Shown here: in pieces, positions 15,643 to 23,951 of the stretch | Position numbering within the stretch: the first letter of the stretch is position 1 | Layout: each line of letters begins with the position of its first letter | Program-made: the position numbers and the translations under genes | Notes under the pieces: model-generated | What the model saw: only the letters and a program-made list of their open reading frames with translations | What the model was told of the DNA's origin: nothing | Database searches by the model: none | Assembly (NCBI RefSeq): GCF_000526995.1 | Contig: NZ_AZUI01000001.1 | Location: 4,754,001 to 4,818,000 of the forward strand | DNA length: 64,000 nt | From: Lacrimispora indolis DSM 755 | GTDB taxonomy: Bacteria > Bacillota > Clostridia > Lachnospirales > Lachnospiraceae | Reading direction: 5' to 3'

Positions 15643-18222
15643 ATGTTTTCAGAACATTTGCAAAGATATGCCCAGGAAAAGTATGACCTAAGACTTCCCT
15701 TTCTGGCAGGTCTTAGGGAAGAAGTCGAGAAAGCTATGGAATGCTGTACTCCAAGGGAACAGGTGCTCATGAAGTTTTTATATGGAACCATGCCGGTACG
15801 GGATGCCGGAGAGTACGATTTTGACCTGTTTCTTGGATTTGTAAGGCATTCCATCATGGTTTATGAACAAATGGAATGGTGTCAGGAGATTCCGGAAGAT
15901 ATTTTCCTCCATCATATTTTATATTACAGGATCAATACGGAAAACATTGAAGACTGCCGCAGGTTTTTCTATGACAGGCTGATTGACCGGATCAGAGGGC
16001 TTTCCGTCAGGGAAGCAGTTCTGGAAATCAATTACTGGTGTGCAGAAAACGGAACCTATGAGGCTTCCGACAACAGGACCATATCTCCTATAACTGTTTA
16101 TAAATCCGGAAAGGGCAGATGCGGAGAGGAATCCACTTTTGCTGTAACGGCTTTCCGGAGCGTGGGGATCCCTGCCAGACAGGTGTATACGCCCAGATGG
16201 GCCCATTGTGATGATAATCATGCATGGGTCGAAGTTTTTGTAGAAGGAAAGTGGCACTTTCTTGGAGCCTGCGAGCCGGAAGAAGTGCTGGATAAGGGGT
16301 GGTTTACCAATGCTTCCTCCAGAGCACTTCTGGTGCACACCAGAACCTTTTCCGATTATTCCGGCGATTCAGAAACAGAATGTCTGGGGCAGGATGATTT
16401 ATTGGTTTATTATAACGGAACTCCAACCTACGCCCTGACCAGGTCTTATGAAATCCAGGTGCTTGATGAGGATAGGAAACCAATAGAAAATGTTCATGTC
16501 TCTTTTGAAATTCTCAACATGGCGGAATACTGCAGTGTGGTAAACTTATATACAGGCAGAAATGGAAAAGTTTCCATTACCATGGGACTTGGAGATGTTC
16601 ATGTCCGTGCAATGAAGGATGGATTGTTTTGTGAAGCGTGGATTTCCCCGGAAGACCGGAATGGAAGTGTGCTGGTGTTACAGAAAGAAAGGGGGAGATC
16701 CGGAACGGATGTCTGGACAGATGCAGACGTCAAAGCTCCAAAGGATTACCCCATGAATCCGGTGACGCTTACCAGGGAACAAAAGGAGAGAAACAGAAAG
16801 CGGATTCAAGAGGCAAACCAGATGCGGGAAAGCAGGATTGCAGGATACTTTAAAGAGGAAGAAGCTTCCGAATATCCGGAGGAAACAGAGATCCTGCGGT
16901 TATCTGCCGGTAACTTTGACGAGATTTATAAATTTCTTTCCAAGGACCGGAATCCGGACCGTAAGGCAATGCTTCACAGCCTGACGGCAAAGGATTATAA
17001 GGATGTAAGGGCGGATATCCTGGAAAACCATCTGGCATGGGCAGCTCCTTACCGTAAGAAGTGGGAGGAGAATGGAAATCCGGATATTTATGTAAAATAT
17101 ATTCTCTGTCCAAGGATTCTGCTGGAAGAAATGACGGATTACCGGGGCTTTATTGATGGCTCCTTTAATGAGAAAGAAAAGGACGGGTTCAGGAAAAACC
17201 CTGGAACTATTTGGGAATACGTGAAACAGCATATTGGTTTTGAACAAAAACTGGATTACAAGACGATTTGTTCCACACCTGTAGGAAGTCTTAGGCTTTT
17301 ACAGAGCAATCCCCTTAGCAAGAAGATACTGTTTGTTGCCATCTGCCGGACTTTGGGTATTCCATCCCGTATGAATCCGGTGAATTTAGAGGCGGAAGTT
17401 TATGAGGCTGGAAAATTTGTATCAATATCAGGAGCTGAGGAGATAATAGAAAACAGGACTGAAGAGTCAGGAAAGCTGGTACTTTACGGGGAAAGTGACA
17501 GCCTGTGGACCTATTACCAGACATGGACCATCGGAAGGCTGAAAGAGGGACAGTTTATAACCCTGGATTACACTGGCGTGAAGTTTTCCGACGGCGTTTT
17601 AAAACTGGAATTAGAGCCTGGAATTTACCGTTTGATCACCTCTGTCCGCCTTCCAAACGGAAACCAGAACGCCAGCGAGTATGTCTTTGAGCTGTCAAAG
17701 GATGAAGAAAAGACTGTGAATATGCGCTTAAGGGCCGGAAGCCTTGATGATATGCTGGTCGACAACATGTTGGATGATTTTGACGTGACTATGACAGATG
17801 AAAGCGGAATAGAGGAGACAGTTCCGGCATCGGTACTCATGGAGGGAAGAGCCAATATTCTGGCCATTCTGTCAGAGGGACAGGAGCCTACAGAGCACGT
17901 TCTTAACGAAATGCTGGAGCAAAAAGACGCTTTAAATTCTCTGGATGCCAGGATCATTTTCCTGCTGCAAGGAGAAACGGCATTAAAGAACCGCACCGTA
18001 AATAGGGTTTTGGAAGCAATACCAGGAATCAAGGCAGGGTACATAAGCTTTGATGATACGGTGGAGCCCCTGGCCCGGAAAATGTATGTGGATCCGGAAA
18101 AACTGCCGCTTTTGATCGTTACGGACCCTGGTTTAAGGGCAATTTACGGCTGCAGCGGCTACAATGTGGGAAGCGTGGATCTGATGATAAAACTTCTGGG
18201 CATAAGCAGGAACCGGCTGTAA
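15643..18222 (+). CDS. Large cytosolic transglutaminase-like protein
   Basis: About 859 aa from ATG 15643 (AAAGGAGAG eight bases upstream; a GTG at 15640 is one codon earlier). The first transglutaminase core has Cys in GRCGEEST (about 168), His in DDNHAW (about 194) and an acidic GACEPEE. A beta-sandwich-like segment follows (EIQVLDEDRKPIENVHVSFE). A second, degenerate transglutaminase-like repeat (SLRLLQSNPLSKKILFVAIC then RTLGIPSRMNPV, about 555-580) lacks Cys and His. A beta-rich part comes next and a C-terminal thioredoxin-like fold (ILAILSEG, LPLLIVTDPG). There is no signal peptide, so it acts in the cytosol. Last gene after opp-cutC-deoR; perhaps it handles imported peptides (inference). 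Confidence 0.8.
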   Translation: MFSEHLQRYAQEKYDLRLPFLAGLREEVEKAMECCTPREQVLMKFLYGTMPVRDAGEYDFDLFLGFVRHSIMVYEQMEWCQEIPEDIFLHHILYYRINTENIEDCRRFFYDRLIDRIRGLSVREAVLEINYWCAENGTYEASDNRTISPITVYKSGKGRCGEESTFAVTAFRSVGIPARQVYTPRWAHCDDNHAWVEVFVEGKWHFLGACEPEEVLDKGWFTNASSRALLVHTRTFSDYSGDSETECLGQDDLLVYYNGTPTYALTRSYEIQVLDEDRKPIENVHVSFEILNMAEYCSVVNLYTGRNGKVSITMGLGDVHVRAMKDGLFCEAWISPEDRNGSVLVLQKERGRSGTDVWTDADVKAPKDYPMNPVTLTREQKERNRKRIQEANQMRESRIAGYFKEEEASEYPEETEILRLSAGNFDEIYKFLSKDRNPDRKAMLHSLTAKDYKDVRADILENHLAWAAPYRKKWEENGNPDIYVKYILCPRILLEEMTDYRGFIDGSFNEKEKDGFRKNPGTIWEYVKQHIGFEQKLDYKTICSTPVGSLRLLQSNPLSKKILFVAICRTLGIPSRMNPVNLEAEVYEAGKFVSISGAEEIIENRTEESGKLVLYGESDSLWTYYQTWTIGRLKEGQFITLDYTGVKFSDGVLKLELEPGIYRLITSVRLPNGNQNASEYVFELSKDEEKTVNMRLRAGSLDDMLVDNMLDDFDVTMTDESGIEETVPASVLMEGRANILAILSEGQEPTEHVLNEMLEQKDALNSLDARIIFLLQGETALKNRTVNRVLEAIPGIKAGYISFDDTVEPLARKMYVDPEKLPLLIVTDPGLRAIYGCSGYNVGSVDLMIKLLGISRNRL

Positions 18223-18306
18223 GGCGGCAAAGGCCCCTGGAGAGAACCGGTGAGTTGCCTTTCCTGTGATTTGACTGCGGAGAATTACAAAATCAGAAAA
18301 AACATT

Positions 18307-18335
18307 TTGCAAAATAGATAAAGATGTTATATACT
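18307..18335 (+). promoter_or_regulatory. Sigma-A promoter of the SEC-C gene
   Basis: TTGCAA (18307-18312), 17 bases, TATACT (18330-18335). The coding start is 140 bp further on, leaving a long leader. Confidence 0.65.
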
Positions 18336-18376
18336 GTTTGTTGGAGTACTATCAGAAGTCAATTACCCTGCAGCAG

Positions 18377-18456
18377 GCGATGGGGAATTTGACTGCGTGG
18401 GCAGTCGCTAAGGTCAAGATAGATTGACTTTGGCTCGTTACTTTCACGAGAATAAC
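18377..18456 (+). other. Structured leader, three short hairpins
   Basis: Within the leader of the SEC-C gene: GACTGC-gtgg-GCAGTC (18391-18406), AAGGTCAA-gataga-TTGACTTT (18410-18431, one G-U pair) and GTTA...TAAC (18437-18456). No T-run follows, so this is not a simple terminator. No known riboswitch class recognised. Confidence 0.35.
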
Positions 18457-18477
18457 AGACAAAAGGATGGTTTGAAC

Positions 18478-18987
18478 ATGGCTATTTTAGAAAATTGGAG
18501 AAATCTGGCATACGGCGATGGGCTGGATGATAAAGGAAAAGAAGAATTATGGACCGAGTATTTCAAAGTAGAAAAAGGAATCTATGAGCATATTCTTTCC
18601 AAACCAGAAGAAGCAGTTGAGGGAACGGTCGAAGAACTGGCAAAGAGATATGGAACCGATGTCCAGACGATGACCGGATTTTTAGATGGAATCAATGAAA
18701 GCTTAAAGGGATATGAAAATCCTATTGAAACCATGGATGAACAGACTGTGGTAAAAATAGAGATCGACCCGGAAAAGCTGTATTATAATATGGTAGAAGC
18801 TAAGGCAGAGTGGCTGTACAGCCTTCCTCAGTGGGATGAAATACTGACGGAAGAGAAGAAAAAAGAACTCTACAAAAAGCAGAAAGCTTCCGGAACCATT
18901 GTGAAAGGTGCAAAGGTCGGAAGAAACGATCCATGTCCATGTGGCAGCGGCAAGAAGTATAAAAAGTGCTGCGGATCCAACCTGTAA
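18478..18987 (+). CDS. SEC-C metal-binding domain protein
   Basis: 169 aa from ATG 18478 (AAAAGGATGG upstream; the open frame reaches back to 18424 without a better start). The first about 140 residues are helical and acidic; the C-terminus [18 protein letters not shown] is the SEC-C zinc-binding motif found at the end of SecA and in many stand-alone proteins. The N-terminal part matches no function I can name. Own promoter, own terminator. Confidence 0.85.
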   Translation: MAILENWRNLAYGDGLDDKGKEELWTEYFKVEKGIYEHILSKPEEAVEGTVEELAKRYGTDVQTMTGFLDGINESLKGYENPIETMDEQTVVKIEIDPEKLYYNMVEAKAEWLYSLPQWDEILTEEKKKELYKKQKASGTIVKGAKVGRNDPCPCGSGKKYKKCCGSNL

Positions 18988-19023
18988 TCAAACGTTGCTT
19001 TGGCGGCAGGATAAAGAGACAGA

Positions 19024-19062
19024 AAGGCAGGTACCTCTTTATGAGTTACCTGCTTTGTTTTT
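19024..19062 (+). terminator. Intrinsic terminator of the SEC-C gene
   Basis: GCAGGTA / TACCTGC stem with a loop of about 14 bases, followed by TTTGTTTTT. Confidence 0.75.
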
Positions 19063-19070
19063 AGGGCGTA

Positions 19071-19173
19071 AAACACCCTTCGGGCATACCTTTATGCCCA
19101 AAGTACATGGGCAGGAAAGAGGAAACACCCTTCGGGCATACCTTTATGCCCAAAGTACATGGCAGGAAAGAGG
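19071..19173 (+). repeat. Tandem duplication, 52 + 51 bp, each with a hairpin and a ribosome binding site
   Basis: Unit 1 (19071-19122) and unit 2 (19123-19173) are identical except for one missing G in unit 2. Each contains the palindrome GGGCATA-CCTT-TATGCCC and ends in GGAAAGAGG. The second copy of that purine run is the ribosome binding site of the methyltransferase gene. Confidence 0.95.
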
Positions 19174-19182
19174 AAATTGTGA

Positions 19183-19938
19183 ATGGAAGCGTACACTAGC
19201 TTTGCTGAGGTCTATGACCGGTTTATGGACAATATCCCATATAGGGACTGGTGTGAATACGTGACCGGTCTGCTGAATGAATATGGGATCAGAGATGGGC
19301 TGATTCTTGACTTGGGCTGCGGAACTGGAAGCCTTACGGAGCTTCTTGCGGACCGGGGATATGACATGATCGGGGTGGACAGCTCCGGAGATATGCTGCA
19401 GATAGCCATGGAAAAGCGGGAAAAGTCAGAAAAAGACATCCTTTATCTTATGCAGGATATGAGAGAATTTGAACTTTACGGAACGGTACGGGCCGTTATA
19501 AGCATCTGTGATTGTATGAACTACATCCTGGAATTTGAGGATATGACGGAAGTTTTCCGGCTGGTAAATAATTATCTGGATCCGGGAGGAATTTTTATAT
19601 TCGATCTGAACACAATTTATAAATATGAAACTCTTATGGGAGATTCCACCATTGCGGAGGACCGGGAGGAATGCAGCTTTATCTGGGATAATTATTATGA
19701 TAAGGAATCCGGGATCAATGAATACAATCTCGCCCTGTTCATCAGGCAGGAGGAAGATGTATACCGGAAATATACGGAAAATCATTTCCAGAGAGCGTAT
19801 TCTCTTGATGAGGTAAAAATGGCAATGAAAGAAGCAGGCATGGATTTTGTAGCCGCTTTTGATGCTTTTACAAAAGCTCCCGTAAAGGAAAACAGTGAGA
19901 GAATCTATATCATAGCAAGAGAATGCGGAAAGGAATGA
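19183..19938 (+). CDS. Class I SAM-dependent methyltransferase
   Basis: 251 aa. Motif I is ILDLGCGTGSLTELL (about 42-56) with the acidic end of strand 2 at GVDSS, then a motif IV-like region (VISICDCMNYI). The fold and length match the small-molecule/unknown-substrate methyltransferases common next to hslO in Lachnospiraceae (my recollection). It starts right after a duplicated ribosome-binding-site repeat, and hslO begins 4 bp after its stop. Confidence 0.85.
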   Translation: MEAYTSFAEVYDRFMDNIPYRDWCEYVTGLLNEYGIRDGLILDLGCGTGSLTELLADRGYDMIGVDSSGDMLQIAMEKREKSEKDILYLMQDMREFELYGTVRAVISICDCMNYILEFEDMTEVFRLVNNYLDPGGIFIFDLNTIYKYETLMGDSTIAEDREECSFIWDNYYDKESGINEYNLALFIRQEEDVYRKYTENHFQRAYSLDEVKMAMKEAGMDFVAAFDAFTKAPVKENSERIYIIARECGKE

Positions 19939-19942
19939 TAAG

Positions 19943-20818
19943 ATGACTGATTATATTGTCAGAGCCACGGCAGGAGATCATCAGATCCGTGCCTTTGCGG
20001 CTACTACCAGAGAACTGGTGGAGCATGCAAGACAGGCTCATAATACAAGCCCTGTAGCTACGGCTGCTTTAGGCAGATTGCTGACTGCAGGAAGCATGAT
20101 GGGTATCATGATGAAGGGGGAAGATGATTTACTGACCATAAAGATTCAGGGAAGCGGCCCTATTGAAGGCCTTACGGTGACTGCTGATTCAAAGGGAGAT
20201 GTAAAAGGCTATGTTTACAATCCCGGCGTCATGCTTCCTCCCAGTCCTGCAGGAAAGCTGGACGTAGGAGGTGCGGTAGGAGAGGGAGTCTTAAGCGTTA
20301 TTAAGGATATTGGCATGAAAGAGCCTTATGTGGGACAGACCATATTGGTAGGCGGAGAGATTGCAGAAGACTTAACTTATTATTATGCCGCTTCGGAGCA
20401 GACACCGTCATCAGTGGCACTGGGTGTTTTAATGAATAAGGACAACACAGTGAAACAGGCCGGCGGCTTTATTATCCAGCTATTGCCGGGGGCGTCTGAA
20501 ACGGTCATTGAAAGCCTGGAGAAAAAGCTGGGAGAGATTACCTCCATTACAGAGCTTCTGGATCAGGGAAATACACCGGAAATGATCCTTGAGCACATTC
20601 TGGGAGAGTTTGGTCTGGAAATGATGGAGCAGGTACCCACCCGTTTTTACTGCAACTGCGATAAGGCCAGGGTGGAAAAAGCTTTGGTCAGCATAGGGAA
20701 AAAGGAACTTCAGGAAATGATCGACGAAGGAAATACCATTGAAGTGAACTGCCATTTCTGCAATAAAAATTATGATTTTACGGTGGAAGATTTAAAAAGA
20801 CTTCATGAAAGATCATAA
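19943..20818 (+). CDS. hslO: Redox-regulated chaperone Hsp33
   Basis: 291-aa cytosolic holdase chaperone activated by oxidative unfolding. The N-terminal Hsp33 domain is clear (RATAGDHQIRAFAATTRELVEHAR, GPIEGLTVTADSKGDVKGYV). The C-terminal redox switch with four zinc-binding Cys is present as CNCDKARVEKAL and CHFCNK (CxC and CxxC). Length is normal. Co-transcribed with the methyltransferase (4-bp gap). Confidence 0.97.
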   Translation: MTDYIVRATAGDHQIRAFAATTRELVEHARQAHNTSPVATAALGRLLTAGSMMGIMMKGEDDLLTIKIQGSGPIEGLTVTADSKGDVKGYVYNPGVMLPPSPAGKLDVGGAVGEGVLSVIKDIGMKEPYVGQTILVGGEIAEDLTYYYAASEQTPSSVALGVLMNKDNTVKQAGGFIIQLLPGASETVIESLEKKLGEITSITELLDQGNTPEMILEHILGEFGLEMMEQVPTRFYCNCDKARVEKALVSIGKKELQEMIDEGNTIEVNCHFCNKNYDFTVEDLKRLHERS

Positions 20819-20843
20819 GAAAACCATATTAAACTCCGTCAAA

Positions 20844-20868
20844 AAGAGCCATCCAACCGGATGGCTCT
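20844..20868 (-). terminator. Intrinsic terminator of the cold-shock gene
   Basis: Perfect 10-bp stem AGAGCCATCC / GGATGGCTCT with a 4-base loop. The T-run is on the minus strand (TTTTT after the stem), so it mainly ends the minus-strand cold-shock transcript, and can also block hslO readthrough. Confidence 0.8.
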
Positions 20869-20937
20869 AATCGTAATCATGTGAAACAATATAACTTCTT
20901 CCTATATATTGAAAAAGGTACACTGATGAGTCAATGA

Positions 20938-21135
20938 TTATATTTTGATAACGTTTGTAGCCTGTGGTCCCTTAGCTCCGTCTACCACATCGAACTCTAC
21001 AGCAGCGCCTTCATCTAAGGACTTGAAGCCGTCCATATTAAGACCTGAGTAGTGAACAAATACATCGTTACCCTGTTCGTCGGAAATAAATCCGTAACCC
21101 TTTTGGTTATTAAACCACTTAACTGTACCTTTCAT
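20938..21135 (-). CDS. Cold-shock protein (CspA/CspB family)
   Basis: 65-aa single-stranded RNA/DNA-binding OB-fold protein. RNP1 KGYGFI and RNP2 VFVHYS are both present; the product begins [16 protein letters not shown]. Start set at 21135 because GGAGG lies seven bases upstream; an in-frame ATG at 21150 would add five residues and lacks a site. The gene has a separate terminator and sits convergent to hslO. Confidence 0.96.
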   Translation of the reverse strand: MKGTVKWFNNQKGYGFISDEQGNDVFVHYSGLNMDGFKSLDEGAAVEFDVVDGAKGPQATNVIKI

Positions 21136-21352
21136 TGATGATACCTCCAAAATGAATAAAAAAAATTGTACTGTTACAGGATATCTGTAACCTCCCTAAG
21201 AATAGCATAAAAAGGGAAAGGTGTCAAACATTTTCCGCTTTAAAAAGAAAGAAATCTCTATGGCAAATTTAAGGGAAAATGAGTGGTAAAACCAGAGAAA
21301 TTTGTGGTAAAATGGGAAAAGATTCTTTTGTAAGGATGAGAAGGGGAAAGAA

Positions 21353-21913
21353 ATGAAGTTTATGAATTTCTGGGGGCATTTTTGCACCATTAATATACAC
21401 AAAGCCAGGGTCATGAAAAACTGTTTTCGAGTGGGCCTTATAAAGCAGGGACTGCTTCACGATTTATCAAAATACAGTCCGGAAGAATTCATACCTGGTG
21501 TTCTTTATTATCAGGGGACCAGAAGTCCCAACGCTGCGGAAAGAGAGGACAAGGGCTATTCAAGGGCCTGGCTCCATCACAAGGGCCGCAACAAGCATCA
21601 TTATGAATACTGGATCGATTTTACCACGGACATGTCGGAGGGACTGGTAGGCCATAAGATGCCATTAAATTATGTCATTGAGATGATGATGGACCGGATC
21701 GCCGCATCGAAAACCTATAAGGGAAAGGATTACACCGATGCATCACCCTGGGAATATTATATGCACGCAAAAAACTACATGGTCATTGCCCCGGAAACGA
21801 GAAAATTGTTGGAAAGACTTCTTCTCATGCTGAAAAACCAGGGAGAAAAAAAGACATTTTCTTACATCAGGTATTTGTTGAAAAAAGGGGATTATCCGGA
21901 AGAGAAAAAGTGA
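21353..21913 (+). CDS. DUF5662 family protein
   Basis: 186 aa, matching the DUF5662 type of Clostridia. It is rich in His/Asp motifs: LLHDLSKYSPEEF (about 40-52) and LHHKGRNKHHYEYWIDF (about 76-92), a pattern suggestive of an HD-like metal-binding site, and ends in a basic helix. GAAGGGGAAAGAA precedes the ATG. Function not established; the metal-site reading is inference. Confidence 0.8.
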   Translation: MKFMNFWGHFCTINIHKARVMKNCFRVGLIKQGLLHDLSKYSPEEFIPGVLYYQGTRSPNAAEREDKGYSRAWLHHKGRNKHHYEYWIDFTTDMSEGLVGHKMPLNYVIEMMMDRIAASKTYKGKDYTDASPWEYYMHAKNYMVIAPETRKLLERLLLMLKNQGEKKTFSYIRYLLKKGDYPEEKK

Positions 21914-21930
21914 ATTTAAAGGTGAAGCTT

Positions 21931-21970
21931 TCCTTGGGGAGACTGAAAAAAGTAAAGACCTCCCCTAAGG
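21931..21970. terminator. Possible terminator between convergent genes
   Basis: CCTTGGGGAG / CTCCCCTAAGG stem with a 19-base loop, one bulge, no clear T-run. It lies in the 89-bp spacer between the DUF5662 gene and the convergent nuclease gene. Confidence 0.35.
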
Positions 21971-22002
21971 CATTCCGGAAATTGCGGGAAATGCTTCAGT
22001 CA

Positions 22003-23097
22003 TTACCGGCACATGGTATCCAGCAGATGACGGATATAAAGGCAAAGCTTTTCTTCATCTTCAAAGAAATCCGGTTCATAGGAAACATATGTGATTTTAT
22101 CTTTGAAATCCATTTGGAGGCAGGGAGTCCACAGGGGCGAAAACTGGGGGAGGTAGCAGCCGTCCCTGCGGGTGTAGCAGGTCTTGGCCGTGGCCTTGAT
22201 CCGGGCTTCCTTATCCACGTATTCCGCTACGCTTTTGTGAATGGCCTTATCTTCATAGATCAGATAATAGTAATTTTTATAGTCCGGATAAAAATATTTT
22301 AATTCCCCTTCATAAAGATCAACGGTTACGGTCAGGCATTCCCCTTCTGCTTCCAGGAATACCAGGGAATTGGATTTTGAGAATCCAACGGGAACGGCAA
22401 AACCATTTTTGCAGGTAAGCCGTACGGAGTGGAACTCCCGGCCAAAGATGTCCTCCCGGCATACCAGCTCCTGGTGTTCCAGGGAGAAGCCATGCTCCAG
22501 AAAGTCCGGATAATTTAATATAGGAAGAATCAGGGGCATTCCTTTTAAATCATCTTCATTATGTAATATTAAAAGATCAAATAAATATTTATCATGGGTA
22601 ATAAGATAGTCCCTGTAAACCTCGATCAGCTGACCGCCGGAATAAAGATCCTTCCGCTCCACTTTTAAGAATTCCTCAATGGCCTTTTGCTTCATGGAAG
22701 GAAGTCCGAGAAGCCCCCGGTAGGGACGTATTTTTTTATAAATATCCAGGCTTTTTACGCCGGAAAAATCATAAATCATGCCGTGGGCAAGACAGCGTTT
22801 TAAAAGATAGGGGATATCGAAACCGTCCCCGTTAAAATGTATGATTGTTGTAAAATCCTTTAGGAATTTAAAAAAGGTTTCTAACAGTTCTTTTTCCGAA
22901 TCCAGAGTATCTGCAAACCATTGGACCAGGTTCCAGCAGCCCTTCCGGTAGTAAACGCATCCAATGAGATAAAGGGTAGAATATTCCCCGGAGAAGCCTG
23001 TGGTTTCAATATCAAAGAACAGAAGATCTTCCCGTCTTCCGATCCGGTCAAAGGGATATGTTTCATGAAATGCAATGGTATTCTGTAAAGTGATCAT
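22003..23097 (-). CDS. RNase H-like (DEDD exonuclease fold) protein, YprB type
   Basis: 364 aa from the ATG at 23097. The N-terminal nuclease core shows the DEDD-type motifs LLFFDIETTGFSGEYS, IIHFNGDGFDIPYL and a later HNEDDLKGM segment, so metal-dependent 3'-5' exonuclease activity is expected. The C-terminal half is specific to this family. An upstream GTG at 23178 is in frame, but a promoter with TATAAT at 23184-23189 would put the transcript start about there, so the ATG is preferred. Divergent from ruvA, with a LexA-like site between the promoters. Confidence 0.8.
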   Translation of the reverse strand: MITLQNTIAFHETYPFDRIGRREDLLFFDIETTGFSGEYSTLYLIGCVYYRKGCWNLVQWFADTLDSEKELLETFFKFLKDFTTIIHFNGDGFDIPYLLKRCLAHGMIYDFSGVKSLDIYKKIRPYRGLLGLPSMKQKAIEEFLKVERKDLYSGGQLIEVYRDYLITHDKYLFDLLILHNEDDLKGMPLILPILNYPDFLEHGFSLEHQELVCREDIFGREFHSVRLTCKNGFAVPVGFSKSNSLVFLEAEGECLTVTVDLYEGELKYFYPDYKNYYYLIYEDKAIHKSVAEYVDKEARIKATAKTCYTRRDGCYLPQFSPLWTPCLQMDFKDKITYVSYEPDFFEDEEKLCLYIRHLLDTMCR

Positions 23098-23183
23098 GAA
23101 TGATACCGCCCTTTCCTTATTACGGTCTTTGTCTTTGGAAATAAAGGCATACCCGTGTGGTATTTCCTTCCTCAACACTCAAT

Positions 23184-23212
23184 ATTATAGCGGAAAGGAG
23201 CCGGTCCGTCAA
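23184..23212 (-). promoter_or_regulatory. Sigma-A promoter of the RNase H-like gene
   Basis: On the minus strand: TTGACG (23212-23207), 17 bases, TATAAT (23189-23184). Confidence 0.75.
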
Positions 23213-23220
23213 CGGAAACA

Positions 23221-23233
23221 GAATATTTGTTCG
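23221..23233 (+). promoter_or_regulatory. LexA-like operator upstream of ruvA
   Basis: GAATATTTGTTCG differs from GAAC-N4-GTTCG at one base (T for C in the first half site). It lies between the divergent promoters of ruvA and the RNase H-like gene. ruvAB is a classic SOS operon, which supports the reading. Confidence 0.5.
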
Positions 23234-23242
23234 ACTATGCGC

Positions 23243-23271
23243 TTGCATAACAACAGGCAGTATGCTATGAT
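23243..23271 (+). promoter_or_regulatory. Sigma-A promoter of ruvAB
   Basis: TTGCAT (23243-23248), 17 bases, TATGAT (23266-23271), about 50 bp before the ruvA GTG. Confidence 0.65.
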
Positions 23272-23323
23272 AAATGCCGTAGGTAAGATTTTCCTGGATT
23301 ACAGTCAGAAGGAGACAGAGGTC

Positions 23324-23932
23324 GTGATTTCTTTTATAAAAGGGCCGTTGGTTGAAATATTTGAAGATACCGTTGTAATAGAAAGCGGGAATATGGGATT
23401 TGAAATACATGTTCCCTTATCAGTGTTAGAAAAGCTGCCGGGAATCGGTACTGAGACAAAACTGTATACATATTTTCAGGTGAGAGAGGATGCCATGTGC
23501 CTCTACGGTTTTTTAAACCGTCAGGATCTGCAGATGTTTAAGCAGCTTATAAGTGTAAACGGGATAGGTCCCAAGGGAGCGTTAGGCGTTCTTTCTGCCC
23601 TTAAGCCGGATGATTTAAGAAAGGCCATTGTTTCAGGAGATGCCAAGGCTATTTCCAAGGCGCCGGGGGTGGGAGCAAAGACTGCCCAAAGGATCATTCT
23701 GGATTTAAAGGATAAAATTGATATGGCTGAAGTCCTTCCTCCCGGATTTGCGGAACCAGGAAACGGAGCCGTTTTGGCCGGCGGAGTGGCCGGGGAGGCC
23801 ATGGAAGCGCTGGCAGCTTTGGGATATTCTGCAGCCGAGGCGGGCCGGGCAGTCCGTCAGGTGGAAGTGACGGAGTCCATGACAGTGGAAGATGTGCTTA
23901 AGGCGTCTTTAAAGCATTTGGCATTTATATAG
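23324..23932 (+). CDS. ruvA: Holliday junction helicase subunit RuvA
   Basis: 202 aa, starting at GTG 23324 (AAGGAGACAGAGG upstream), which gives the canonical N-terminus [20 protein letters not shown]; the open frame upstream to 23075 is not part of the protein. Two helix-hairpin-helix motifs are seen ([17 protein letters not shown] and [17 protein letters not shown]), plus the C-terminal RuvB-binding domain after a Gly/Ala-rich linker. It binds four-way junctions as a tetramer and loads RuvB, encoded 19 bp downstream. Confidence 0.97.
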   Translation: MISFIKGPLVEIFEDTVVIESGNMGFEIHVPLSVLEKLPGIGTETKLYTYFQVREDAMCLYGFLNRQDLQMFKQLISVNGIGPKGALGVLSALKPDDLRKAIVSGDAKAISKAPGVGAKTAQRIILDLKDKIDMAEVLPPGFAEPGNGAVLAGGVAGEAMEALAALGYSAAEAGRAVRQVEVTESMTVEDVLKASLKHLAFI

Positions 23933-23951
23933 AATAACGGGTAAAACAAAG

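Noticed and set aside
21910..22302. 130-aa plus-strand ORF after the DUF5662 gene
   Set aside because: Mostly antisense to the RNase H-like gene, begins at a GTG overlapping the previous stop, and shows no domain.
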